Part shown: piece by piece, positions 43,606-50,922 of the stretch
Layout: every line of letters starts with the position of its first letter
How positions within the stretch are numbered: the first letter of the stretch is position 1
Assembly (NCBI GenBank): GCA_020435995.1
Contig: JAGQYO010000021.1
Span: 1 to 50,922 of the forward strand
Length of the DNA stretch: 50,922 nucleotides
DNA from: Flavobacteriales bacterium
Lineage (GTDB): Bacteria > Bacteroidota > Bacteroidia > Flavobacteriales_G > Salibacteraceae
Direction: 5' to 3'
Notes under the pieces: model-generated
The model's input: only the letters and a program-made list of their open reading frames with translations
Database searches by the model: none
What the model was told of the DNA's origin: nothing
Program-made: the position numbers and the translations under genes

Positions 43606-43609
43606 GAGA

Positions 43610-44617
43610 TCATTTTTTAGCTGTTATTTCTAAAAGGTTCAAGATATTTTTTACTTCTTCTAGCGATACTTCTTTGGCGTTATTTCCCCAACTGCTTCGC
43701 TCGTGATTGATAATGGCCGTAACTTCTTCTGGACTCAAATTGTTATCTACGCCAACACCATTCATGGTGGCGAATTCTGGTCTTGCATCATATCCTAGCA
43801 TAATAATGCTTACAAATAATTCTATATCATCTCCTAGCACAATAGGACTGCCTTTAAGCGCCGGAAACGCTCCTTTTAACCCTTCGCCATTGGCTTGGTG
43901 ACAACTTTGACAATTTTGTGCATATAAAGATTCGCCATCGAGCTCAAGTAGTTGCCCTTTTTCTTTTGGGTTTTCAGATGATGTTTTTTTGTATAAAAAT
44001 TCTGGAGCCGGTTTTCCTGTTGGCAGCTCAACTTGTTTTAAACTCTGAAGGTAAGCCACTAATTGTAGGGCCTCTTTTGTTGCCACTATTTTGCCCGAAA
44101 CATTCTTTCTAAACTCATCGGGAACTATGATTTCCACATCACCCTCTTGTAATTCCTTTTTTGTTTCAAAAAGCCAAGGATATGCGGGCATGACAGATTT
44201 TCCAACCACGGCTCTGGGTTGATATAAATGGAGCAGGTTCCATTCTTTCGATGGCTGCCTTATCCCAATATTAGTAAGATCTGGCCCTGTGCGTTCTGTA
44301 CCCATTAAGGTGGCCGTATTTCTCCATAAATCTGTGCGTTCCATGTTGGCATAGTCAGCAGCTATGCCCGGGCGGCTGCCCCAAACTTTGTCCATGTCAA
44401 CATTGCGTACTTGTTGCGTGTGGCACGCTACACATCCTTGAGATATGTAAACGTTTTTTCCGGCTACTTCATCCTCATTCAAGGGTTTGGCATTCGGTAA
44501 AGGAGCGTTATTCTCTTGGTTATTTAGTGCGGGTAAGATGGCAACAAACACGGTGAGCACAATAAACAGCTGCAAAGCTGAACCAAAAAGTTTTTTATGA
44601 TTATCAAAAAATTCCAT
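43610..44617 (-). CDS. ccoO: cbb3-type oxidase subunit II fused to a second cytochrome c domain (CcoO-CcoP-like)
   Basis: A 335-residue membrane-anchored diheme c protein. One N-terminal helix (about 10-30) holds it in the membrane. The CcoO domain has heme site Cys62-Val-Ala-Cys65-His66 (GCVACHTQQVR) and axial Met143 (VMPAYPW); LYQPRAVVGKSVMPAYPW is diagnostic for CcoO. A second cytochrome domain follows, with Cys236-x-x-Cys239-His240 (NCQSCHQANGEG). Classical cbb3 oxidases have a separate diheme CcoP; here a single heme domain joined to CcoO takes that place, so the enzyme carries two c hemes in one chain. Six bases separate it from ccoN. Confidence 0.9.
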   Translation of the reverse strand: MEFFDNHKKLFGSALQLFIVLTVFVAILPALNNQENNAPLPNAKPLNEDEVAGKNVYISQGCVACHTQQVRNVDMDKVWGSRPGIAADYANMERTDLWRNTATLMGTERTGPDLTNIGIRQPSKEWNLLHLYQPRAVVGKSVMPAYPWLFETKKELQEGDVEIIVPDEFRKNVSGKIVATKEALQLVAYLQSLKQVELPTGKPAPEFLYKKTSSENPKEKGQLLELDGESLYAQNCQSCHQANGEGLKGAFPALKGSPIVLGDDIELFVSIIMLGYDARPEFATMNGVGVDNNLSPEEVTAIINHERSSWGNNAKEVSLEEVKNILNLLEITAKK

Positions 44618-44623
44618 GATGAT

Positions 44624-46369
44624 TTAAATATTAGCAGTGAGAGAAGACTTTTTGTTCATCGCGATGATGTCCTTTGGTTCGAGAAGGAGGGACTCGCTTT
44701 TGTTTTTACTTACCATGATATAAAAGTTGTAAGCAAAAAGTAGATGTGAAAACCACATTAATGAACCCCCAATCGCTCGCCAAAGCCAGTAAGGCTCCAT
44801 GAGTTCTACGCTATCGATAAATGGCTTGCCATCCATCCACATCAAACCCCGTAGGGTAGATCCGTACATTAGGGGAACTGTATAAAACAACAACCCAATT
44901 AATGCCAGCCAAAAGTGGGCGCCCACTGTAATTTGAGGAGGTTCTTTGCCAGTAAGCCGTGGAACCAAGGTGTATATAAAACCCCATAACATAAAAGTGA
45001 TGATACCATACATGGTGAGGTGGGAATGGGCTACGGTAAAGTCTGTAAAATGCCATACCAAGTTGGTAAAACGGAAAGCTTCGGCAGTTCCTTGAAGCGA
45101 ACCCGTGAAATAAAATATAATACCGATTAAATAAAAGGGTAGTGTGTACGACCCTGATATCTTGTGCCATGAACCATTAAAGGTCATTAAAAAGTTGGTT
45201 GTTCCAGCTACAACAGGAATAACCATACCCATACTACCAACAATAGCAACAGTTTGAAGCCACCAAGGAATGGCACTAAAAATAAAGTGGTGGGTTCCAA
45301 TTAGGGTGTAAAATAATATCTGTGCCCAAAACGCCAGTATTCCTAGGCTATAAGAATAGATTGGTTTGTTGAGTTGTTGGGGAAGAAAATAATACATCAA
45401 ACCCAAAGAAAATAACATGAACCACATTCCAACCCCTTGGTGCATGTAATAGCCTTGAATGATGGTCTCGCCTAGGCCATTTTGCCAAGTAGGCCAGTAG
45501 GCAACAATCGCGATAACTAGCAGAAACATGATGGCCGAGATAATATACCAATTAGAGACATAGATTTCTCGGGTTTTCCGTTTGGCAATCGTTTTAAGGA
45601 AATTGATTAACGAAATGAATACACCAGCCCCAAAAAGTGCCATAATGGGCCATATATATTCGCGGTATTCTCCGCCGCCATTATTAATTCCGGCCATGAG
45701 TGAGATACTACCTAAAATTACAGCGGCATTAATTAGAATTAGGGAGTGATAGCCCGTTTTTAAATTAAATATAGGCACGTTGCTTACGCGTGGTATCACG
45801 TAATAGCTCAGTCCTAACATACCTAATGAACCCCATCCCCAAAAGACGGAATTGGTGTGAACTGGGCGCAACCTTCCAAAACTCAGCCAGCTTAAATGGT
45901 CAATGTCGGGTGCTGCAAATTTAATTCCGAGGTACTCCCCAACTGTGGTTCCGAATACGAGCCAAAATGTGGCGCATCCCAAGTACCAGAGGATGAGTTT
46001 AGTCAATCCAGGTTCGATATTGGGTCGTGGTTGACTTTTTTTCTTTTTCTCTACAAAGCGTAATTCATTTACGTCTTTAATATTGTGTAAGAGCCCTTTT
46101 TTATCTACCGCTTCGGCATTCCCTTCCAACTCTTGGTGGGTCAACTCAAAGTCTATTTCAGCTTGTCGTTTTTCTAATTCCTCAAGCTCTTTTGCCGACA
46201 AGCTACTTATGTATTCATTATAGTCTTTTTTGGATTTTTCATACTTCTGTTTTCGTATGATAGAATAAGATTTTAATACCAATAAAATTGATGCGACTAT
46301 GATGGGAATCGCAATTAGTGTTATGGTAATGAGGATTCCTGATTCGGTGAAAATGTTTGTAGTTTCCAT
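44624..46369 (-). CDS. ccoN: cbb3-type cytochrome c oxidase subunit I
   Basis: A 581-residue heme-copper oxidase subunit with about 12 core helices. Likely heme and copper ligands: His171 (RPVHTNS) and His450 for low-spin heme b, His448 for heme b3 (VAHSH), and His310 (YMHQGVG), His360 and His361 (GTHH) for CuB. Tyr354, six residues before His360, sits where the cross-linked Tyr of C-family oxidases is found, so it should reduce oxygen and is not a NorB. The first 115 residues are extra: one helix (about 10-36) then a charged, coiled-coil-like linker. First gene of a four-gene operon, with a palindrome 41 bases upstream of the ATG. Confidence 0.92.
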   Translation of the reverse strand: METTNIFTESGILITITLIAIPIIVASILLVLKSYSIIRKQKYEKSKKDYNEYISSLSAKELEELEKRQAEIDFELTHQELEGNAEAVDKKGLLHNIKDVNELRFVEKKKKSQPRPNIEPGLTKLILWYLGCATFWLVFGTTVGEYLGIKFAAPDIDHLSWLSFGRLRPVHTNSVFWGWGSLGMLGLSYYVIPRVSNVPIFNLKTGYHSLILINAAVILGSISLMAGINNGGGEYREYIWPIMALFGAGVFISLINFLKTIAKRKTREIYVSNWYIISAIMFLLVIAIVAYWPTWQNGLGETIIQGYYMHQGVGMWFMLFSLGLMYYFLPQQLNKPIYSYSLGILAFWAQILFYTLIGTHHFIFSAIPWWLQTVAIVGSMGMVIPVVAGTTNFLMTFNGSWHKISGSYTLPFYLIGIIFYFTGSLQGTAEAFRFTNLVWHFTDFTVAHSHLTMYGIITFMLWGFIYTLVPRLTGKEPPQITVGAHFWLALIGLLFYTVPLMYGSTLRGLMWMDGKPFIDSVELMEPYWLWRAIGGSLMWFSHLLFAYNFYIMVSKNKSESLLLEPKDIIAMNKKSSLTANI

Positions 46370-46405
46370 TGTTTTCGGTGAAGATGTTTGTAGTTTTCAT
46401 TGTTA
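46344..46405 (-). repeat. 31-bp tandem duplication over the ccoN start
   Basis: The blocks 46344-46374 and 46375-46405 are direct tandem copies, 28 of 31 bases identical. One holds the ccoN ATG (46369), the other an ATG at 46400. Because 31 is not a multiple of three, the upstream ATG opens a different frame of about 50 codons that runs into ccoN. Confidence 0.85.
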
Positions 46406-46409
46406 TAAT

Positions 46410-46425
46410 TGGACATTAATGTCCA
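46410..46425. promoter_or_regulatory. Perfect 16-bp palindrome, likely Rrf2 operator at ccoN
   Basis: TGGACATTAATGTCCA is its own reverse complement. It lies 41 bases upstream of the ccoN ATG and between ccoN and the Rrf2 gene. A similar site precedes the Rrf2 gene itself, which supports operator function. Confidence 0.7.
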
Positions 46426-46443
46426 GTTTATTCGTAAATTTTT

Positions 46444-46878
46444 TTATCGTTTCAAAAATGACAAGCCGTTTTTTACATCAAGTGATAAAGTTTTAATTAA
46501 AGTGTTTTCAATCATAAATCTGAGATCTTCGCGAATTACCTTAAATTGGTTGTGTAATGAACATGGTTTTTGTTCATTACAATTTTCTAATCCAAGCCCA
46601 CAGCCCTTATAAATTGCCTCACCATCTATAACCATTACAATTGCACTAAGCTTTGTAACTTCTAATTTTGGTTTTTCTATCAAGTAGCCACCAGCCCTTC
46701 CTTTAATGGAGGTAATAATTTGATTTCTAGTTAACTCTTGCAATATTTTAGAAGTGTAAGCTTCTGGGGAACCAATAGCTTCCGAAACTTCCTTTAGGCT
46801 AGCTGCCCTTCCGCTCATTGAAGACTGTGCAATAAAAATTGCCGATTTTATCCCGTATTCACATGCCTTAGAAAACAT
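46444..46878 (-). CDS. Rrf2-family regulator with Fe-S cysteines
   Basis: A 144-residue winged-helix regulator. The N-terminal helix-turn-helix (YGIKSAIFIAQ, SLKEVSEAIGSPEAYTSKILQELT) and the wing IKGRAGGYLI are typical. Three cysteines, Cys93, Cys100 and Cys106 (C-x6-C-x5-C), match the cluster-binding segment of IscR and NsrR, so a [2Fe-2S] or [4Fe-4S] cluster sensing NO or redox state is likely. It lies just upstream of ccoN in the same direction, with matching palindromes before both genes. NsrR-like and IscR-like functions cannot be told apart by eye. Confidence 0.9.
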   Translation of the reverse strand: MFSKACEYGIKSAIFIAQSSMSGRAASLKEVSEAIGSPEAYTSKILQELTRNQIITSIKGRAGGYLIEKPKLEVTKLSAIVMVIDGEAIYKGCGLGLENCNEQKPCSLHNQFKVIREDLRFMIENTLIKTLSLDVKNGLSFLKR

Positions 46879-46924
46879 CCCTAACTAATTACTAAAGTGC
46901 GAATTTAAGTTAAGATTTTAAAAT

Positions 46925-46938
46925 GGATAATATTGTCC
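46925..46938. promoter_or_regulatory. Imperfect 14-bp palindrome, likely Rrf2 auto-operator
   Basis: GGATAATATTGTCC is a palindrome with one mismatched pair. It shares GGA-N8-TCC with an AT-rich centre with the ccoN site and lies 47 bases upstream of the Rrf2 ATG. Confidence 0.55.
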
Positions 46939-47111
46939 GATATTATTTTTTAATTGTTCTAGCGTACTGCATCTTTTAGTTTGGGGCGCATTATATTACA
47001 GTTGTTCAGATAATTGTCTATGGCCAAGGATGCTTTTTTCTGGTTTCCGCTCGCCCACTTTTCAGTTTTAAGGCTCTCAGCAAAAGGAATCTAATTTCAA
47101 AGTCAATTGCA

Positions 47112-47951
47112 TCAGCTTTTAATTTGAGCGAATTGCTTGGCTTTTAGAATGACCCAAGTGACCAACACAAATGGCGCGGTGAGCGTAATAATTCCCATCA
47201 TTGCCATTCCCTTATTTAGTATTGAGGAAAGTACGATTGCCAAGGAGATCCAAAGGAAATCGCGCCAATTTTTTCCTGTGAGTGCAATGGCGCAAAGTAT
47301 GGCGTTGTAGCCCATAAACCCTCCATTAATTTCGGCAATAGGAAAGTTAAAATACCAACCAGTTAAAGCGCCTAGCACCGTGGCGTAAACGGTATATAGG
47401 GCCATTAATCTATCGTTTATGAGTACGGCCAAAAGAAAAAACAGTCCAGTAATTACATTTTTTTGAAACATGACCTGCCCGATACCATTGCTCGACGCTG
47501 TGAGTAAATCGAGAGTGCTTTCTGGTGAAGAAGTTGAGATAATAAGCGGATAATCTAAAAGGTGCAGTAGTGAATAGATCACTATTGAGGCAGAAAGCAC
47601 AAAAGGTGCGGTAAATGGCGAAATAACCTTTTTTAAAAAATACATGGCGACGGTGGACAAAACCGACCCTGCGATTAACGCGAGCACCGCAGTAATACTC
47701 ACCCCAAAGAAAAATATTATGGCTATTCCAGTTAAGGTCCCATTAAAACCATAGATCCCGTCTTCAAGCTCTTCTTTTGGATATTTTAAAACATGAGCGG
47801 TGGCTGTGCTTAGCACAGTTCCTGCAAGTGCCGCCAATCCCAGTTGGTAGGAGTTGTAGAAAATTCCCGCGAGAAATAATAGCCCAGAATACACATTGTT
47901 TTGAAACATCACTTGGCCAATGCCCCGCAAAATCGTTTTTATAAAAGCCAT
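47112..47951 (-). CDS. Urea transporter (UT family)
   Basis: A 279-residue inner-membrane channel with the internal duplication of UT proteins: GIGQVMFQNNVYSGLLFL and GIGQVMFQKNVITGLFFL, then GFNGTLTGIAI and GYNAILCAIAL, and TAPFVLS and TAPFVLV. The two halves form the pore lined by phenylalanines and oxygen ladders. It is a trimeric passive channel for urea. No urease or urea amidolyase gene is in the window, so what the urea feeds is not shown here. It stands alone. Confidence 0.9.
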   Translation of the reverse strand: MAFIKTILRGIGQVMFQNNVYSGLLFLAGIFYNSYQLGLAALAGTVLSTATAHVLKYPKEELEDGIYGFNGTLTGIAIIFFFGVSITAVLALIAGSVLSTVAMYFLKKVISPFTAPFVLSASIVIYSLLHLLDYPLIISTSSPESTLDLLTASSNGIGQVMFQKNVITGLFFLLAVLINDRLMALYTVYATVLGALTGWYFNFPIAEINGGFMGYNAILCAIALTGKNWRDFLWISLAIVLSSILNKGMAMMGIITLTAPFVLVTWVILKAKQFAQIKS

Positions 47952-48171
47952 GAACTATTGAGGTGAAATTTAAAATGGAAACATACCAAATTAAAACAAC
48001 TGTAAATACTTTTTTGGTCCCTGACTGGAGATGACTGGATCTTTCGACTTTTTGATGGAGTATTTAACCCTAAATTCATTTTTTTTAAAATAACCACCAT
48101 TTTTTAAATACCTTGCTCGGTATAAACAAGGAAAAGAACCTTTAATCTTTTCAAAAGCACAAACTAAACAC

Positions 48172-50187
48172 ATGAAGAGTAGCATGAAAAAGTTCATTCT
48201 AAGTGCCATCGTTGTATTTGGATTTTCTATAACCTCACTTCAAGGGCAAACCAGAGGACGGGATTACACTCCGGCTGTTGTCCAATCAAAATATTACAAA
48301 TGGGGAGGTCAAAAAAAAGAGTGGAGTGGAATTATTCCACCACCAGTTGAGCGCCGCTGGTACAGCAAATATACGAGCGCAATGCCTGGATACGTGGTAC
48401 TCAAGTCGGGTGAAAAAATCAAGGGTAGCATTGTAATTCGAAAACGGTGGAATGAAGCCTCCAAAATAAAAGTGGTTGACGAAAAAGGAACGAAAAGGCC
48501 ACATCCCGATGGTGTAAGTGTAATAGAGGATGTACAGGTTAACTCCAATGGGTCGAGTAAAACCTATCGGACCTTGGACTTGCGTATGTGGGGCTGCGAT
48601 TTCAAAAAATCGGAGTGGTCACCAAAGAAAAAATCTAAAATACCTGCACAAACCTTCAACAGAGGAAAAATTACGCTCACTAGCGGCGATGAGTTTGAAG
48701 GGTTTATCTGCCTTACACCCATTCCAAAATCCGATTTACCACAGTATGATGTTATCTATTTTGCCAAAAACGAAAGCGAGCCAGTAGACATTTATTTGGC
48801 ATGGCAGCTCGATGAGTTGTATCAGAATTTTAAACCCAAGAAATCGCCTGAAATTATGGTCAATTATGTTCCCTACATTTCGGGAAGAAAGTATATGATT
48901 CAAGAAACCGAATGGATTGAACAACTACTGAGTGCCCCGAAGAAGATAGATTATAGAGAAAGCGGCACTGGCGAAATGACACTAAAAAGTAAGGAAGTAC
49001 TTAAGGGGATGTTTTTTTTCGCCAAAGACAGGTACGTTAGGGAGTTTTTCTATCTATCAGATGAAAACCGGTTGGTGCATTTTTCTTCCATTGCCTCTGT
49101 GGCTAAAATTGTAAGTACCTTGGATGGAAAAACCGAACATTATTTTGAAATTGACAATATTCTCGAAAACAGCAAAGATTTTTTGGCCAAATTGGAGAAG
49201 AAAGACAACTTGCTTGAGGGAACTATTTTTATGCTCGATGGGTCAAAACTTGAAGGCAGGATAGGTTTGAGAAGAAATGAAAATTTGGTTAAGTCGTATA
49301 GAACCATTTTTGGTTATTACTATTTTACAGATGGTGATGAGCCCGAGATGACCGAATTTACCGCCGATGATCCCATAGACTACGTGTTTGCCATGGTAGA
49401 TGGTGTAGTAATGAAGTACGTGTCGGACGGAGGTATTTATGTAAAATTTAGTGAGTTGCTCGAAAACATTACAAGCAAAGAATCGAAGGATCCTACCAAG
49501 GTGCTTCAACCGGGTTTTATTCGGTTTAAAGATGAAGTCAAAAAATCAGGATTTATACTTCAGGCCAATAAGAGTTTTTACTACTGGGTGTCATTGGACA
49601 AAAAAGAGATTGAGCGGTATCGAACAAACGATCCTAGTGTAAATTATATCGTGCAGCAAGTAGGGGAGGAGAGAAGAAAGTTTACTGAAAAAGATGGTAA
49701 GTGGATCGAGATTTTTCAACCCTATGAAACGTATTGTTATTATAGGAATCCTAGCCCTACACACAAAAAAGCAATAGCTTCAGCCTTGACCAATGTAGCC
49801 CTCAAACAAATAACCAAAGCGGCACAGGCCCAATTGGCCGATGAAGGCGCACAAGCCGTGGCCCAAGCCAATTACAACAGCAGTGGAAATGCCGTTAAAA
49901 GTGCGCAAGCAGGGGCCCAATTTAGCAATGATACCAAGGAAGCAGCCGACCAAATCATACAACAATTGGATGATAATCCGCTGGAGCTTTACTACCTCGA
50001 ATGGGTGATAGTTAACCGGAAAACTGGTAAGGAGTTTATCGTTTTTCAAAAAAATGATGTGGAGATATTAAGTGTGATGTTACAGACCTGCTCGACCTAT
50101 ATGAGCATGGACGACAAGGAACAAAAAAAGCTCTTAAGTTATAAAAATATTGACGAGGCGGTTAGGGTGTTGAATAGCTGTGATTAA
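48172..50187 (+). CDS. Exported protein with about five internal beta repeats, unknown function
   Basis: A 671-residue protein with a signal peptide (MKKFILSAIVVFGFSITSLQG). It starts at ATG 48172, or at ATG 48184 four codons later, which gives a more usual signal. Five segments share a G-x-I-x-L-x-x-G-x-x-x-x-G-x-I pattern: GYVVLKSGEKIKGSIVI, GKITLTSGDEFEGFICL, GEMTLKSKEVLKGMFFF, GTIFMLDGSKLEGRIGL and GFIRFKDEVKKSGFILQ, near residues 72, 164, 264, 349 and 446, that is about every 85-100 residues. A helical Ala/Gln-rich stretch (about 540-600) follows. No T9SS domain or lipobox is seen. I do not recognise the family; small-barrel folds are a guess. Confidence 0.75.
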   Translation: MKSSMKKFILSAIVVFGFSITSLQGQTRGRDYTPAVVQSKYYKWGGQKKEWSGIIPPPVERRWYSKYTSAMPGYVVLKSGEKIKGSIVIRKRWNEASKIKVVDEKGTKRPHPDGVSVIEDVQVNSNGSSKTYRTLDLRMWGCDFKKSEWSPKKKSKIPAQTFNRGKITLTSGDEFEGFICLTPIPKSDLPQYDVIYFAKNESEPVDIYLAWQLDELYQNFKPKKSPEIMVNYVPYISGRKYMIQETEWIEQLLSAPKKIDYRESGTGEMTLKSKEVLKGMFFFAKDRYVREFFYLSDENRLVHFSSIASVAKIVSTLDGKTEHYFEIDNILENSKDFLAKLEKKDNLLEGTIFMLDGSKLEGRIGLRRNENLVKSYRTIFGYYYFTDGDEPEMTEFTADDPIDYVFAMVDGVVMKYVSDGGIYVKFSELLENITSKESKDPTKVLQPGFIRFKDEVKKSGFILQANKSFYYWVSLDKKEIERYRTNDPSVNYIVQQVGEERRKFTEKDGKWIEIFQPYETYCYYRNPSPTHKKAIASALTNVALKQITKAAQAQLADEGAQAVAQANYNSSGNAVKSAQAGAQFSNDTKEAADQIIQQLDDNPLELYYLEWVIVNRKTGKEFIVFQKNDVEILSVMLQTCSTYMSMDDKEQKKLLSYKNIDEAVRVLNSCD

Positions 50188-50209
50188 TTTATTAAGAAGC
50201 CCTAGGAAA

Positions 50210-50527
50210 TTAGCTTGATGTTGCGTCGCAGATAGGCTGGCAAGGACTTGTGTTCTCTAGTTTATGTAGTAACTGAATTCCTAATGGCCACTCGCCGAAA
50301 CCGCTTTTAGGCTCGATATGACCCGCATTATCAAGAACAATAAGTTCGCTTCCCCAGTCAGAAGCAAATTTTTTCGATCGATCAATACTTGTTACATGGT
50401 CGTTTGTACTTGCAACTACAATAGATGGAAACGGCAATGCTGTATAATATGCATGAATTTTTTGGGAAAGTACAGATGTTAAAAGAGAAGAGGTTTTGAA
50501 AGTTTTACTGTCTATGTGATTTTTTGG
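50210..50527 (-). pseudogene. Truncated RBBP9/YdeN-like alpha/beta hydrolase
   Basis: The minus-strand frame from 50527 to the stop at 50210-50212 encodes the C-terminal half of a YdeN/RBBP9-type hydrolase: LPFPSIVVASTNDHVT, then a DWGSELIVLDNAGHIEPKSGFGEWP segment holding the catalytic Asp and His region. The N-terminal half with the nucleophile GHSLG motif is missing; upstream lies a TAA and then a different gene. So it is a remnant, unless a start inside (for example TTG at 50437) makes a short product. Confidence 0.7.
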
Positions 50528-50922
50528 TTAGACATACCTGAATTTAAGGTTTTTCAATAACTGATCTAGCTGTACATTGGAGGTTTTATAGCGACAATAG
50601 TTTGGGTACTTTAATTTAAGATGGTTTTATTTTTTTTTATTGCAGTTTCTCTTGTCACTCGTGTGATGTCTTGCGTAAAAGGAGAAACAATTAACAAGCG
50701 TCCTTTAGCTATCTCGTTCAGCCACGTTTTATCCCAACGCTTTTTTAGTCCTCTTGGTAGAATCAACACTAATGGTTGGTCTCCTTTCAATAGAATTTCA
50801 AATACATCTCTTTCAATTTGTGAATGATTTCCTCAAACGATCACTCTAGCCAGAGCTCTTTGTTTTTTTGCCCATTCGTAGCTTTTAAGGACTACTTCTG
50901 CAGGACATTTTTGAGAACATAA
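50528..50922 (-). pseudogene. Decayed DprA-like (SLOG-type) protein gene, partial
   Basis: From the window end the minus-strand frame reads LCSQKCPAEVVLKSYEWAKKQ, ARVIV, a TGA, then GNHSQIERDVFEILLKG, LPRGLKKRWDKTW, GRLLIVSPFTQDITRVTRETA and a stop at 50611-50613. These are signatures of a small DprA-like Rossmann-type protein; a Ser is expected where the TGA stands. A further tail, LDQLLKNLKFRYV, sits in another frame and ends at 50528. The in-frame stop plus a frameshift mark a pseudogene. The 5' end lies beyond the window. Confidence 0.55.

Noticed and set aside
44624-46369. CcoN-like protein as a nitric oxide reductase (NorB)
   Set aside because: The cross-link Tyr (Tyr354) six residues before the CuB histidine pair is present, and the partner has CcoO signatures; NorB lacks this Tyr.
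50621-50827. 68-residue plus-strand frame near the window end
   Set aside because: The minus strand of the same DNA encodes recognisable DprA-like motifs, so this is a shadow.
1-50922. CRISPR arrays, insertion sequences or prophage
   Set aside because: No regularly spaced repeats, transposase motifs, terminal inverted repeats or phage genes were seen on either strand.

Overview
The window looks like chromosomal DNA from an aerobic, probably marine or aquatic member of the Bacteroidota (Flavobacteriales/Cryomorphaceae-like or Cytophagales-like). The evidence is several secreted proteins with type IX secretion (T9SS) C-terminal sorting domains, promoter-like TAnnTTTG -7 elements instead of sigma70 boxes, A-rich leaders with few Shine-Dalgarno sequences, a Crp/Fnr regulator, a DUF2130 protein and a cbb3-type oxidase run by an Rrf2 regulator. 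No integrase, transposase, CRISPR array or phage module was seen. Several genes appear to start with TTG (lnt, plsY, truA, lycopene cyclase).

Layout. 1-8 kb: 3' end of an unknown gene, a Bcp peroxiredoxin, an orphan six-PAS histidine kinase, a 2OG-Fe(II) oxygenase, a MobA-like nucleotidyltransferase, then a tight Crp - thioredoxin-fold - lnt run. 8-16 kb: a secreted T9SS protein whose sorting domain is cut off by a single-base frameshift, tpiA-prmA, and a 1497-residue exported protein of unknown function. 16-24 kb: plsY, a 2209-residue envelope protein (TPR, PD40 propeller and carboxypeptidase-regulatory-like N-terminus, long Ala/Gly and coiled-coil middle, three SPOR-like repeats at the C-terminus) and clpS, followed by tRNA-Arg(ACG).

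24-27.5 kb (minus): truA, an MsbA-like ABC exporter and a secreted zinc protease joined by 4-base overlaps. 27.8-40 kb: a large BNR-repeat T9SS protein, a convergent MarR-YceI pair with a palindromic operator next to a lycopene cyclase gene, a DUF2130 protein, an overlapping pair of GCS2-CBS ligase and aspartoacylase-like genes, and a lamin-tail/Calx-beta T9SS protein. 40-48 kb (minus): an M48 protease, an NmrA-like reductase, a four-gene cbb3-type oxidase operon, an Fe-S Rrf2 regulator with two matching palindromes, and a urea transporter. 48-51 kb: an exported protein with about five internal repeats, then two decayed genes (an alpha/beta hydrolase and a DprA-like protein) at the window edge.

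The clearest functional unit is the respiratory one. The Rrf2 protein has three cysteines suited to an Fe-S cluster, and similar 14-16 bp palindromes lie about 40-55 bases upstream of both ccoN and the regulator gene, which suggests redox or NO control of a compact terminal oxidase. Other units are envelope biogenesis (lnt, plsY, the SPOR giant, the ABC exporter) and a possible isoprenoid/carotenoid stress unit (MarR, YceI, lycopene cyclase). Family names come from reading motifs by eye; no database search was run.
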